Below, in pieces: positions 34,915 through 48,401 of a stretch of DNA of 64,000 nucleotides; the stretch's first letter is position 1, and the number at the start of each line of letters is the position of its first letter. The notes beneath the pieces were generated by a model, which worked only from the letters and a program-made list of their open reading frames with translations, searched no databases and was not told the DNA's origin. A program made the translations under genes and the position numbers. The DNA lies in NCBI RefSeq assembly GCF_031143425.1, contig NW_027150008.1, forward strand, positions 1 to 64,000. Reading direction: 5' to 3'. Origin of the DNA: Pleurodeles waltl. Lineage: Eukaryota; Chordata; Amphibia; Caudata; Salamandridae.

Positions 34915-36209
34915 TTTATCGTTTGTTGAAGACAAAAGTGCTAGCAGTTGGGGTACACCTGTGGGCTGTCTGCTGTTTCCTTTGCCAGAGGAAGTTGGTG
35001 TTTTGTTCTGAGGCCTGCTGTCTACTCATTTGCATAGGCCAGGTGGCTCATGGGAAAGAATTTCTGCGGAGCGTGAGGCTGCTTTTCTTGGCTATCTTGA
35101 ATCATCACGACAGCAGGCATTAGATTGTCTCTGCTCCCAACATCTCTGCTGCCAGCAGGCCAGGGGTCACCCTACTTTTCACAGGTGGCCACCAACACTC
35201 AGGCTGTGCTTTTCATAGGGCTTGCCCGTTATTGGTGCCCGTTGTTGGTGCCCTTGGAGGTATACAGGAGGCTAGTTCTGGGTGCCTTGGGAGGTGTAAA
35301 GATGGCTAGTCCCGGGCTGGCTCCCTCTCAGATTCTTTTGAAAGGGGGTGTCTGGCTTGTGACTCTGGCCTAGCTAGCTAGATCCTTTTAGATTCAGGCT
35401 CAGCTAGAGGATGTGCCTGAAAGCACATGACTTGTTCTGGAGCATGGTGGTGGCCCACTGCATTTGGATGGGATGGTTATTGCAGGAAAGGGTCAATTAT
35501 CATGGAGACAAAAGGCCCAGAGAGCGACTCCAACCGAAAGGGATAGTGATACAAGCAGGCCGAGCTGCTTTAAAGTGTGCTGCCTCTGAGGCCATGGGAA
35601 GGTAAGCAGCACTCTTTTGCAGCAGAACTGGGTTCAACATTCTGTCTAATTGCTTTGACACTGCACACAAATGTCTGGCAAAATCTACCAGAAGATAACC
35701 GTGTCAGGAAAGCATTGCAGGGAGAAAAAAAGCCAGCATTTACCATTGATACCTCAGCTTCTGCTCGGTATTCCCTTATTTTCACCTGCCTGCTGCTGCG
35801 TACCTGGGTGGTGTCTAATGGGAATACTATTAGCGCTGCAAAGCCTTACTGTGGCATCAGTGGCATTCAATACACACAATCTATAGGAAAACGTTTCCCT
35901 GTGCGCCCACTTCACTTACAGCCTGCCTCTAGCTTTCCCTTTTCCCTGCCCAGCAGACTCACCCTGGCCAATCAGCTGAGGCGAGTGCCACCGAAATTTG
36001 CATATGCCCAGACAGAACCCTGAAAACGGTCCACCATTTTTTCTTTCTCTACTTGAAGCAGGGGCCTTGAACGTTTGGGCTGTTTTGCTCTCCCCTGTGG
36101 TTCTTGCCCTGTTAAGTAGGGCGAAAAAAACACCTCTCGGACCCTCGCCCTCGCAATGGCAGGGTCTCTGTTTGTGGCGCCACATGCCCTGCTAGGCTCA
36201 GCTTGTAAC

Positions 36210-36326
36210 ACACTCGGGTTTCTCTTCAAAACGAATAAATCTTTCGCCTTTTACTAAAGATTTCCGTGGAGAGGAACGTTTACGAGTTTCATTAAATTTT
36301 TTGAGGCCTTGCCACAGGTGAGGCTG
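36210..36326 (+). ncRNA. RNU5: U5 snRNA, unit 21 (A/B hybrid)
   Basis: Unit 35634-37032 (1399 bp). Octamer 35996-36003, candidate PSE 36145-36164. One extra A between them (A-run at 36124-36130) moves the octamer to -214. 3' loop ACA. This copy alone has A at RNA position 85 (36294), directly before the Sm site, where the others and human U5 have C; the Sm site itself is unchanged. Shares T at 36708 with unit 4, and has a private GTCATT version of the 13-bp repeat. Confidence 0.95.
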
Positions 36327-37607
36327 TTTATCGTTTGTTGAAGACAAAAGTGCTAGCAGTTGGGGTACACCTGTGGGCTGTCTGCTGTTTCCTTTGCCAG
36401 AGGAAGTTGGTGTTTTGTTCTGAGGCCTGCTGTCTACTCATTTGCATAGGCCAGGTGGCTCATGGGAAAGAATTTCTGCGGAGCGTGAGGCTGCTTTTCT
36501 TGGCTGTCTTGAATCATCACGACAGCAGGCATTAGATTGTCTCTGCTCCCAACATCTCTGCTGCCAGCAGGCCAGGGGTCACCCTACTTTTCACAGGTGG
36601 CCACCAACACTCAGGCTGTGCTTTTCATAGGGCTTGCCCGTCATTGGTGCCCTTGGAGGTATACAGGAGGCTAGTTCTGGGTGCCTTGGGAGGTGTAAAG
36701 ATGGCTATTCCCGGGCTGGCTCCCTCTCAGATTCTTTTGAAAGGGGGTGTCTGGCTTGTGACTCTGGCCTAGCTAGCTAGATCCTTTTAGATTCAGGCTC
36801 AGCTAGAGGATGTGCCTGAAAGCACATGACTTGTTCTGGAGCATGGTGGTGGCCCACTGCATTTGGATGGGATGGTTATTGCAGGAAAGGGTCAATTATC
36901 ATGGAGACAAAAGGCCCAGAGAGCGACTCCAACCGAAAGGGATAGTGATACAAGCAGGCCGAGCTGCTTTAAAGTGTGCTGCCTCTGAGGCCATGGGAAG
37001 GTAAACAGCACTCTTTTGCAGCAGAACTGGGTTCAACATTCTGTCTAATTGCTTTGACACTGCACACAAATGTCTGGCAAAATCTACCAGAAGAGAACCG
37101 TGTCAGGAAAGCATTGCAGGGAGAAAAAAAGCCAGCATTTACCATTGATACCTCAGCTTCTGCTCGGTATTCCCTTATTTTCACCTGCCTGCTGCTGCGT
37201 ACCTGGGTGGTGTCTAATGGGAATACTATTAGCGCTGCAAAGCCTTACTGTGGCATCAGTGGCATTCAATACACACAATCTATAGGAAAACGTTTCCCTG
37301 CGCGCCCACTTCACTTACAGCCTGCCTCCAGCTTTCCCTTTTCCCTGCCCAGCAGACTCACCCTGGCCAATCAGCTGAGGCGAGTGCCACCGAAATTTGC
37401 ATATGCCCAGACAGAACCCTGAAAACGGTCCACCATTTTTTCTTTCTCTACTTGAAGCAGGGGCCTTGAACGTTTGGGCTGTTTTGCTCTCCCCTGTGGT
37501 TCTTGCCCTGTTAAGTAGGGCGAAAAACCACCTCTCGGACCCTCGCCCTCGCAATGGCAGGGTCTCTGTTTGTGGCGCCACATGCCCTGCTAGGCTCAGC
37601 TTGTAAC

Positions 37608-37724
37608 ACACTCGGGTTTCTCTTCAAAACGAATAAATCTTTCGCCTTTTACTAAAGATTTCCGTGGAGAGGAACGTTTACGAGTTTCATTCAATTTTTT
37701 GAGGCCTTGCCATAGGTGAGGCTG
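37608..37724 (+). ncRNA. RNU5: U5 snRNA, unit 22 (class E, empty site)
   Basis: Unit 37033-38443. Octamer 37395-37402, candidate PSE 37543-37562. 3' loop ATA. C-class markers throughout, insertion site near 37274 uninterrupted. Confidence 0.96.
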
Positions 37725-38687
37725 TTTATCGTTTGTTGAAGACAAAAGTGCTAGCAGTTGGGGTACACCTGTGGGCTGTCTGCTGTTTCCTTTGCCAGAG
37801 GAAGTTGGTGTTTTGTTCTGAGGCCTGCTGTCTACTCATTTGCATAGGCCAGGTGGCTCATGGGAAAGAATTTCTGCGGAGCGTGAGGCTGCTTTTCTTG
37901 GCTATCTTGAATCATCACGACAGCAGGCATTAGATTGTCTCTGCTCCCAACATCTCTGCTGCCAGCAGGCCAGGGGTCACCCTACTTTTCACAGGTGGCC
38001 ACCAACACTCAGGCTGTGCTTTTCATAGGGCTTGCCCGTTATTGGTGCCCGTTGTTGGTGCCCTTGGAGGTATACAGGAGGCTAGTTCTGGGTGCCTTGG
38101 GAGGTGTAAAGATGGCTAGTCCCGGGCTGGCTCCCTCTCAGATTCTTTTGAAAGGGGGTGTCTGGCTTGTGACTCTGGCCTAGCTAGCTAGATCCTTTTA
38201 GATTCAGGCTCAGCTAGAGGATGTGCCTGAAAGCACATGACTTGTTCTGGAGCATGGTGGTGGCCCACTGCATTTGGATGGGATGGTTATTGCAGGAAAG
38301 GGTCAATTATCATGGAGACAAAAGGCCCAGAGAGCGACTCCAACCGAAAGGGATAGTGATACAAGCAGGCCGAGCTGCTTTAAAGTGTGCTGCCTCTGAG
38401 GCCATGGGAAGGTAAACAGCACTCTTTTGCAGCAGAACTGGGTTCAACATTCTGTCTAATTGCTTTGACACTGCACACAAATGTCTGGCAAAATCTACCA
38501 GAAGAGAACCGTGTCAGGAAAGCATTGCAGGGAGAAAAAAAGCCAGCATTTACCATTGATACCTCAGCTTCTGCTCGGTATTCCCTTATTTTCACCTGCC
38601 TGCTGCTGCGTACCTGGGTGGTGTCTAATGGGAATACTATTAGCGCTGCAAAGCCTTACTGTGGCATCAGTGGCATTCAATACACAC

Positions 38688-39622
38688 GGGCCCATATTTA
38701 TACTTTTTGACGCTAAACTGCGCTAACGCAGTTTAGCGTCAAAAAGTTTTGCGCCGTCTAACGCCATTCTGAAGCGCCATGCGGGCGCCGTATTTATGGA
38801 ATGGCGTTAGACGGCGCAATCAGACCGGCGCTGCCTGGTTTGCGTGGGAAAAAACCACGTAGACCAGACAGCGCCGGCGTAGGGGGAAAATGGCGCATGG
38901 GCGTCTTAAAATGGGGCAAGTCAGGTTACGTCGAAAAAATCGTCTTAACCCGACTTGCGCCATTTTTTAACGACGCCCATCCCCCATCAACATGACTCCT
39001 ATCATTGTAAAGATAGGAGTCATGCCCCCTTGCCCAATGGCCATGCCCAGGGGACTTCTGTCCCCTGGGCATGGTCATTGGGCATAGTGGCATGTAGGGG
39101 GGCACAAATAAGGCCCCCCTATGCCACCAAAAAAATATATAAAAAAAAAAAAATTATACTTACCTGAACTTACCTGAATGTCCCTGGGGTGGGTCCCTCC
39201 ATCCTTGGGGGTCCTCCTGGGGTGGGCAAGGGTGGCAGGGGGGGTCCCTGGGGGCATGGGAGGGCACCTGTGGGTTCATTTTGAGCCCACAGGCCCCTTA
39301 ACGCCTGCTCTGAGCAGGCGTTAAAAAGTGGCGCAAATGCGCCGTTTTTAGCCACGCCAACTCCCGGGCGTCTCTTTTGCCCGGGAGTATAAATACCACG
39401 TAAAGTCCTGGGAGTCATTTTTTAGACGGGAACGCCTCCCTTGCATATCATTAACGCAAGGAAGGGGTTCACGCTAAAAAATGACGCACATTCCGGGAAC
39501 TTTGGCGCTATTCGCCTCTAACGCCATAGTATAAATATGGCGTTAGTTGGCGTTAGTTTTGCGTCGAAATTGCGTCAAAAAAAACGACGCAATTTAGGCG
39601 CAAACGGAGTATAAATATGGCC
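38688..39622. mobile_element. Inserted element, unit 23
   Basis: Same site and ends; standard C-class version. Confidence 0.85.
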
Positions 39623-39956
39623 CACAATCTATAGGAAAACGTTTCCCTGCGCGCCCACTTCACTTACAGCCTGCCTCCAGCTTTCCCTTTTCCCTGCCCA
39701 GCAGACTCACCCTGGCCAATCAGCTGAGGCGAGTGCCACCGAAATTTGCATATGCCCAGACAGAACCCTGAAAACGGTCCACCATTTTTTCTTTCTCTAC
39801 TTGAAGCAGGGGCCTTGAACGTTTGGGCTGTTTTGCTCTCCCCTGTGGTTCTTGCCCTGTTAAGTAGGGCGAAAAACCACCTCTCGGACCCTCGCCCTCG
39901 CAATGGCAGGGTCTCTGTTTGTGGCGCCACATGCCCTGCTAGGCTCAGCTTGTAAC

Positions 39957-40073
39957 ACACTCGGGTTTCTCTTCAAAACGAATAAATCTTTCGCCTTTTA
40001 CTAAAGATTTCCGTGGAGAGGAACGTTTACGAGTTTCATTCAATTTTTTGAGGCCTTGCCATAGGTGAGGCTG
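39957..40073 (+). ncRNA. RNU5: U5 snRNA, unit 23 (class C)
   Basis: Unit 38444-40792. Octamer 39744-39751, candidate PSE 39892-39911. 3' loop ATA. First unit of the 8445-bp block. Confidence 0.96.
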
Positions 40074-41036
40074 TTTATCGTTTGTTGAAGACAAAAGTGC
40101 TAGCAGTTGGGGTACACCTGTGGGCTGTCTGCTGTTTCCTTTGCCAGAGGAAGTTGGTGTTTTGTTCTGAGGCCTGCTGTCTACTCATTTGCATAGGCCA
40201 GGTGGCTCATGGGAAAGAATTTCTGCGGAGCGTGAGGCTGCTTTTCTTGGCTATCTTGAATCATCACGACAGCAGGCATTAGATTGTCTCTGCTCCCAAC
40301 ATCTCTGCTGCCAGCAGGCCAGGGGTCACCCTACTTTTCACAGGTGGCCACCAACACTCAGGCTGTGCTTTTCATAGGGCTTGCCCGTTATTGGTGCCCG
40401 TTGTTGGTGCCCTTGGAGGTATACAGGAGGCTAGTTCTGGGTGCCTTGGGAGGTGTAAAGATGGCTAGTCCCGGGCTGGCTCCCTCTCAGATTCTTTTGA
40501 AAGGGGGTGTCTGGCTTGTGACTCTGGCCTAGCTAGCTAGATCCTTTTAGATTCAGGCTCAGCTAGAGGATGTGCCTGAAAGCACATGACTTGTTCTGGA
40601 GCATGGTGGTGGCCCACTGCATTTGGATGGGATGGTTATTGCAGGAAAGGGTCAATTATCATGGAGACAAAAGGCCCAGAGAGCGACTCCAACCGAAAGG
40701 GATAGTGATACAAGCAGGCCGAGCTGCTTTAAAGTGTGCTGCCTCTGAGGCCATGGGAAGGTAAACAGCACTCTTTTGCAGCAGAACTGGGTTCAACATT
40801 CTGTCTAATTGCTTTGACACTGCACACAAATGTCTGGCAAAATCTACCAGAAGAGAACCGTGTCAGGAAAGCATTGCAGGGAGAAAAAAAGCCAGCATTT
40901 ACCATTGATACCTCAGCTTCTGCTCGGTATTCCCTTATTTTCACCTGCCTGCTGCTGCGTACCTGGGTGGTGTCTAATGGGAATACTATTAGCGCTGCAA
41001 AGCCTTACTGTGGCATCAGTGGCATTCAATACACAC

Positions 41037-41971
41037 GGGCCCATATTTATACTTTTTGACGCTAAACTGCGCTAACGCAGTTTAGCGTCAAAAAGTTTTG
41101 CGCCGTCTAACGCCATTCTGAAGCGCCATGCGGGCGCCGTATTTATGGAATGGCGTTAGACGGCGCAATCAGACCGGCGCTGCCTGGTTTGCGTGGGAAA
41201 AAACCACGTAGACCAGACAGCGCCGGCGTAGGGGGAAAATGGCGCATGGGCGTCTTAAAATGGGGCAAGTCAGGTTACGTCGAAAAAATCGTCTTAACCC
41301 GACTTGCGCCATTTTTTAACGACGCCCATCCCCCATCAACATGACTCCTATCATTGTAAAGATAGGAGTCATGCCCCCTTGCCCAATGGCCATGCCCAGG
41401 GGACTTCTGTCCCCTGGGCATGGTCATTGGGCATAGTGGCATGTAGGGGGGCACAAATAAGGCCCCCCTATGCCACCAAAAAAATATATAAAAAAAAAAA
41501 AATTATACTTACCTGAACTTACCTGAATGTCCCTGGGGTGGGTCCCTCCATCCTTGGGGGTCCTCCTGGGGTGGGCAAGGGTGGCAGGGGGGGTCCCTGG
41601 GGGCATGGGAGGGCACCTGTGGGTTCATTTTGAGCCCACAGGCCCCTTAACGCCTGCTCTGAGCAGGCGTTAAAAAGTGGCGCAAATGCGCCGTTTTTAG
41701 CCACGCCAACTCCTGGGCGTCTCTTTTGCCCGGGAGTATAAATACCACGTAAAGTCCTGGGAGTCATTTTTTAGACGGGAACGCCTCCCTTGCATATCAT
41801 TAACGCAAGGAAGGGGTTCACGCTAAAAAATGACGCACATTCCGGGAACTTTGGCGCTATTCGCCTCTAACGCCATAGTATAAATATGGCGTTAGTTGGC
41901 GTTAGTTTTGCGTCGAAATTGCGTCAAAAAAAACTACGCAATTTAGGCGCAAACGGAGTATAAATATGGCC
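41037..41971. mobile_element. Inserted element, unit 24 (C/A class)
   Basis: Same site. Has the C/A-specific T at 41714 and a second change, G-to-T at 41935 in the terminal hairpin, shared only with unit 28. Confidence 0.85.
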
Positions 41972-42305
41972 CACAATCTATAGGAAAACGTTTCCCTGCG
42001 CGCCCACTTCACTTACAGCCTGCCTCCAGCTTTCCCTTTTCCCTGCCCAGCAGACTCACCCTGGCCAATCAGCTGAGGCGAGTGCCACCGAAATTTGCAT
42101 ATGCCCAGACAGAACCCTGAAAACGGTCCACCATTTTTTCTTTCTCTACTTGAAGCAGGGGCCTTGAACGTTTGGGCTGTTTTGCTCTCCCCTGTGGTTC
42201 TTGCCCTGTTAAGTAGGGCGAAAAACCACCTCTCGGACCCTCGCCCTCGCAATGGCAGGGTCTCTGTTTGTGGCGCCACATGCCCTGCTAGGCTCAGCTT
42301 GTAAC

Positions 42306-42422
42306 ACACTCGGGTTTCTCTTCAAAACGAATAAATCTTTCGCCTTTTACTAAAGATTTCCGTGGAGAGGAACGTTTACGAGTTTCATTCAATTTTTTGA
42401 GGCCTTGCCATAGGTGAGGCTG
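42306..42422 (+). ncRNA. RNU5: U5 snRNA, unit 24 (C/A hybrid)
   Basis: Unit 40793-43141. Octamer 42093-42100, candidate PSE 42241-42260. 3' loop ATA; A-type spacer tail. Confidence 0.96.
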
Positions 42423-43716
42423 TTTATCGTTTGTTGAAGACAAAAGTGCTAGCAGTTGGGGTACACCTGTGGGCTGTCTGCTGTTTCCTTTGCCAGAGGA
42501 AGTTGGTGTTTTGTTCTGAGGCCTGCTGTCTACTCATTTGCATAGGCCAGGTGGCTCATGGGAAAGAATTTCTGCGGAGCGTGAGGCTGCTTTTCTTGGC
42601 TATCTTGAATCATCACGACAGCAGGCATTAGATTGTCTCTGCTCCCAACATCTCTGCTGCCAGCAGGCCAGGGGTCACCCTACTTTTCACAGGTGGCCAC
42701 CAACACTCAGGCTGTGCTTTTCATAGGGCTTGCCCGTTATTGGTGCCCGTTGTTGGTGCCCTTGGAGGTATACAGGAGGCTAGTTCTGGGTGCCTTGGGG
42801 GGTGTAAAGATGGCTAGTCCCGGGCTGGCTCCCTCTCAGATTCTTTTGAAAGGGGGTGTCTGGCTTGTGACTCTGGCCTAGCTAGCTAGATCCTTTTAGA
42901 TTCAGGCTCAGCTAGAGGATGTGCCTGAAAGCACATGACTTGTTCTGGAGCATGGTGGTGGCCCACTGCATTTGGATGGGATGGTTATTGCAGGAAAGGG
43001 TCAATTATCATGGAGACAAAAGGCCCAGAGAGCGACTCCAACCGAAAGGGATAGTGATACAAGCAGGCCGAGCTGCTTTAGAGTGTGCTGCCTCTGAGGC
43101 CATGGGAAGGTAAGCAGCACTCTTTTGCAGCAGAACTGGGTTCAACATTCTGTCTAATTGCTTTGACACTGCACACAAATGTCTGGCAAAATCTACCAGA
43201 AGATAACCGTGTCAGGAAAGCATTGCAGGGAGAAAAAAAGCCAGCATTTACCATTGATACCTCAGCTTCTGCTCGGTATTCCCTTATTTTCACCTGCCTG
43301 CTGCTGCGTACCTGGGTGGTGTCTAATGGGAATACTATTAGCGCTGCAAAGCCTTACTGTGGCATCAGTGGCATTCAATACACACAATCTATAGGAAAAC
43401 GTTTCCCTGCGCGCCCACTTCACTTACAGCCTGCCTCCAGCTTTCCCTTTTCCCTGCCCAGCAGACTCACCCTGGCCAATCAGCTGAGGCGAGTGCCACC
43501 GAAATTTGCATATGCCCAGACAGAACCCTGAAAACGGTCCACCATTTTTTCTTTCTCTACTTGAAGCAGGGGCCTTGAACGTTTGGGCTGTTTTGCTCTC
43601 CCCTGTGGTTCTTGCCCTGTTAAGTAGGGCGAAAAACCACCTCTCGGACCCTCGCCCTTGCAATGGCAGGGTCTCTGTTTGTGGCGCCACATGCCCTGCT
43701 AGGCTCAGCTTGTAAC

Positions 43717-43833
43717 ACACTCGGGTTTCTCTTCAAAACGAATAAATCTTTCGCCTTTTACTAAAGATTTCCGTGGAGAGGAACGTTTACGAGTTTCATT
43801 CAATTTTTTGAGGCCTTGCCACAGGTGAGGCTG
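43717..43833 (+). ncRNA. RNU5: U5 snRNA, unit 25 (class B)
   Basis: Unit 43142-44539. Octamer 43504-43511, candidate PSE 43652-43671 with T at -58. 3' loop ACA. Confidence 0.96.
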
Positions 43834-44783
43834 TTTATCGTTTGTTGAAGACAAAAGTGCTAGCAGTTGGGGTACACCTGTGGGCTGTCTGCTGTTTCCT
43901 TTGCCAGAGGAAGTTGGTGTTTTGTTCTGAGGCCTGCTGTCTACTCATTTGCATAGGCCAGGTGGCTCATGGGAAAGAATTTCTGCGGAGCGTGAGGCTG
44001 CTTTTCTTGGCTGTCTTGAATCATCACGACAGCAGGCATTAGATTGTCTCTGCTCCCAACATCTCTGCTGCCAGCAGGCCAGGGGTCACCCTACTTTTCA
44101 CAGGTGGCCACCAACACTCAGGCTGTGCTTTTCATAGGGCTTGCCCGTTATTGGTGCCCTTGGAGGTATACAGGAGGCTAGTTCTGGGTGCCTTGGGAGG
44201 TGTAAAGATGGCTAGTCCCGGGCTGGCTCCCTCTCAGATTCTTTTGAAAGGGGGTGTCTGGCTTGTGACTCTGGCCTAGCTAGCTAGATCCTTTTAGATT
44301 CAGGCTCAGCTAGAGGATGTGCCTGAAAGCACATGACTTGTTCTGGAGCATGGTGGTGGCCCACTGCATTTGGATGGGATGGTTATTGCAGGAAAGGGTC
44401 AATTATCATGGAGACAAAAGGCCCAGAGAGCGACTCCAACCGAAAGGGATAGTGATACAAGCAGGCCGAGCTGCTTTAAAGTGTGCTGCCTCTGAGGCCA
44501 TGGGAAGGTAAACAGCACTCTTTTGCAGCAGAACTGGGTTCAACATTCTGTCTAATTGCTTTGACACTGCACACAAATGTCTGGCAAAATCTACCAGAAG
44601 AGAACCGTGTCAGGAAAGCATTGCAGGGAGAAAAAAAGCCAGCATTTACCATTGATACCTCAGCTTCTGCTCGGTATTCCCTTATTTTCACCTGCCTGCT
44701 GCTGCGTACCTGGGTGGTGTCTAATGGGAATACTATTAGCGCTGCAAAGCCTTACTGTGGCATCAGTGGCATTCAATACACAC

Positions 44784-45718
44784 GGGCCCATATTTATACT
44801 TTTTGACGCTAAACTGCGCTAACGCAGTTTAGCGTCAAAAAGTTTTGCGCCGTCTAACGCCATTCTGAAGCGCCATGCGGGCGCCGTATTTATGGAATGG
44901 CGTTAGACGGCGCAATCAGACCGGCGCTGCCTGGTTTGCGTGGGAAAAAACCACGTAGACCAGACAGCGCCGGCGTAGGGGGAAAATGGCGCATGGGCGT
45001 CTTAAAATGGGGCAAGTCAGGTTACGTCGAAAAAATCGTCTTAACCCGACTTGCGCCATTTTTTAACGACGCCCATCCCCCATCAACATGACTCCTATCA
45101 TTGTAAAGATAGGAGTCATGCCCCCTTGCCCAATGGCCATGCCCAGGGGACTTCTGTCCCCTGGGCATGGTCATTGGGCATAGTGGCATGTAGGGGGGCA
45201 CAAATAAGGCCCCCCTATGCCACCAAAAAAATATATAAAAAAAAAAAAATTATACTTACCTGAACTTACCTGAATGTCCCTGGGGTGGGTCCCTCCATCC
45301 TTGGGGGTCCTCCTGGGGTGGGCAAGGGTGGCAGGGGGGGTCCCTGGGGGCATGGGAGGGCACCTGTGGGTTCATTTTGAGCCCACAGGCCCCTTAACGC
45401 CTGCTCTGAGCAGGCGTTAAAAAGTGGCGCAAATGCGCCGTTTTTAGCCACGCCAACTCCCGGGCGTCTCTTTTGCCCGGGAGTATAAATACCACGTAAA
45501 GTCCTGGGAGTCATTTTTTAGACGGGAACGCCTCCCTTGCATATCATTAACGCAAGGAAGGGGTTCACGCTAAAAAATGACGCACATTCCGGGAACTTTG
45601 GCGCTATTCGCCTCTAACGCCATAGTATAAATATGGCGTTAGTTGGCGTTAGTTTTGCGTCGAAATTGCGTCAAAAAAAACGACGCAATTTAGGCGCAAA
45701 CGGAGTATAAATATGGCC
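44784..45718. mobile_element. Inserted element, unit 26
   Basis: Same site and ends; standard C-class version. Confidence 0.85.
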
Positions 45719-46052
45719 CACAATCTATAGGAAAACGTTTCCCTGCGCGCCCACTTCACTTACAGCCTGCCTCCAGCTTTCCCTTTTCCCTGCCCAGCAG
45801 ACTCACCCTGGCCAATCAGCTGAGGCGAGTGCCACCGAAATTTGCATATGCCCAGACAGAACCCTGAAAACGGTCCACCATTTTTTCTTTCTCTACTTGA
45901 AGCAGGGGCCTTGAACGTTTGGGCTGTTTTGCTCTCCCCTGTGGTTCTTGCCCTGTTAAGTAGGGCGAAAAACCACCTCTCGGACCCTCGCCCTCGCAAT
46001 GGCAGGGTCTCTGTTTGTGGCGCCACATGCCCTGCTAGGCTCAGCTTGTAAC

Positions 46053-46169
46053 ACACTCGGGTTTCTCTTCAAAACGAATAAATCTTTCGCCTTTTACTAA
46101 AGATTTCCGTGGAGAGGAACGTTTACGAGTTTCATTCAATTTTTTGAGGCCTTGCCATAGGTGAGGCTG
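46053..46169 (+). ncRNA. RNU5: U5 snRNA, unit 26 (class C)
   Basis: Unit 44540-46888. Octamer 45840-45847, candidate PSE 45988-46007. 3' loop ATA. Confidence 0.96.
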
Positions 46170-47132
46170 TTTATCGTTTGTTGAAGACAAAAGTGCTAGC
46201 AGTTGGGGTACACCTGTGGGCTGTCTGCTGTTTCCTTTGCCAGAGGAAGTTGGTGTTTTGTTCTGAGGCCTGCTGTCTACTCATTTGCATAGGCCAGGTG
46301 GCTCATGGGAAAGAATTTCTGCGGAGCGTGAGGCTGCTTTTCTTGGCTATCTTGAATCATCACGACAGCAGGCATTAGATTGTCTCTGCTCCCAACATCT
46401 CTGCTGCCAGCAGGCCAGGGGTCACCCTACTTTTCACAGGTGGCCACCAACACTCAGGCTGTGCTTTTCATAGGGCTTGCCCGTTATTGGTGCCCGTTGT
46501 TGGTGCCCTTGGAGGTATACAGGAGGCTAGTTCTGGGTGCCTTGGGAGGTGTAAAGATGGCTAGTCCCGGGCTGGCTCCCTCTCAGATTCTTTTGAAAGG
46601 GGGTGTCTGGCTTGTGACTCTGGCCTAGCTAGCTAGATCCTTTTAGATTCAGGCTCAGCTAGAGGATGTGCCTGAAAGCACATGACTTGTTCTGGAGCAT
46701 GGTGGTGGCCCACTGCATTTGGATGGGATGGTTATTGCAGGAAAGGGTCAATTATCATGGAGACAAAAGGCCCAGAGAGCGACTCCAACCGAAAGGGATA
46801 GTGATACAAGCAGGCCGAGCTGCTTTAAAGTGTGCTGCCTCTGAGGCCATGGGAAGGTAAACAGCACTCTTTTGCAGCAGAACTGGGTTCAACATTCTGT
46901 CTAATTGCTTTGACACTGCACACAAATGTCTGGCAAAATCTACCAGAAGAGAACCGTGTCAGGAAAGCATTGCAGGGAGAAAAAAAGCCAGCATTTACCA
47001 TTGATACCTCAGCTTCTGCTCGGTATTCCCTTATTTTCACCTGCCTGCTGCTGCGTACCTGGGTGGTGTCTAATGGGAATACTATTAGCGCTGCAAAGCC
47101 TTACTGTGGCATCAGTGGCATTCAATACACAC

Positions 47133-48067
47133 GGGCCCATATTTATACTTTTTGACGCTAAACTGCGCTAACGCAGTTTAGCGTCAAAAAGTTTTGCGCC
47201 GTCTAACGCCATTCTGAAGCGCCATGCGGGCGCCGTATTTATGGAATGGCGTTAGACGGCGCAATCAGACCGGCGCTGCCTGGTTTGCGTGGGAAAAAAC
47301 CACGTAGACCAGACAGCGCCGGCGTAGGGGGAAAATGGCGCATGGGCGTCTTAAAATGGGGCAAGTCAGGTTACGTCGAAAAAATCGTCTTAACCCGACT
47401 TGCGCCATTTTTTAACGACGCCCATCCCCCATCAACATGACTCCTATCATTGTAAAGATAGGAGTCATGCCCCCTTGCCCAATGGCCATGCCCAGGGGAC
47501 TTCTGTCCCCTGGGCATGGTCATTGGGCATAGTGGCATGTAGGGGGGCACAAATAAGGCCCCCCTATGCCACCAAAAAAATATATAAAAAAAAAAAAATT
47601 ATACTTACCTGAACTTACCTGAATGTCCCTGGGGTGGGTCCCTCCATCCTTGGGGGTCCTCCTGGGGTGGGCAAGGGTGGCAGGGGGGGTCCCTGGGGGC
47701 ATGGGAGGGCACCTGTGGGTTCATTTTGAGCCCACAGGCCCCTTAACGCCTGCTCTGAGCAGGCGTTAAAAAGTGGCGCAAATGCGCCGTTTTTAGCCAC
47801 GCCAACTCCCGGGCGTCTCTTTTGCCCGGGAGTATAAATACCACGTAAAGTCCTGGGAGTCATTTTTTAGACGGGAACGCCTCCCTTGCATATCATTAAC
47901 GCAAGGAAGGGGTTCACGCTAAAAAATGACGCACATTCCGGGAACTTTGGCGCTATTCGCCTCTAACGCCATAGTATAAATATGGCGTTAGTTGGCGTTA
48001 GTTTTGCGTCGAAATTGCGTCAAAAAAAACGACGCAATTTAGGCGCAAACGGAGTATAAATATGGCC
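47133..48067. mobile_element. Inserted element, unit 27
   Basis: Same site and ends; standard C-class version. Confidence 0.85.
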
Positions 48068-48401
48068 CACAATCTATAGGAAAACGTTTCCCTGCGCGCC
48101 CACTTCACTTACAGCCTGCCTCCAGCTTTCCCTTTTCCCTGCCCAGCAGACTCACCCTGGCCAATCAGCTGAGGCGAGTGCCACCGAAATTTGCATATGC
48201 CCAGACAGAACCCTGAAAACGGTCCACCATTTTTTCTTTCTCTACTTGAAGCAGGGGCCTTGAACGTTTGGGCTGTTTTGCTCTCCCCTGTGGTTCTTGC
48301 CCTGTTAAGTAGGGCGAAAAACCACCTCTCGGACCCTCGCCCTCGCAATGGCAGGGTCTCTGTTTGTGGCGCCACATGCCCTGCTAGGCTCAGCTTGTAA
48401 C

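Larger units (their letters stand above)
30476..46888 (+). repeat. Nine-unit block, copy 2 (A B C A/B E C C/A B C)
   Basis: Units 18-26. It shares the T near the SmaI-like CCCGGG motif of the A/B unit (36708; 6232 in copy 1). Private changes since duplication include the extra A and C85A in unit 21, the T at 41935 in unit 24 and, in copy 1, C23T in unit 3. Confidence 0.8.
38444..46888 (+). repeat. Four-unit higher-order block, copy 1 (C, C/A, B, C)
   Basis: Units 23-26, 8445 bp. The next four units repeat the same class order at exactly the same length, and the second unit of each block shares the rare element changes at 41714 and 41935 (50159 and 50380 in copy 2). Confidence 0.88.
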
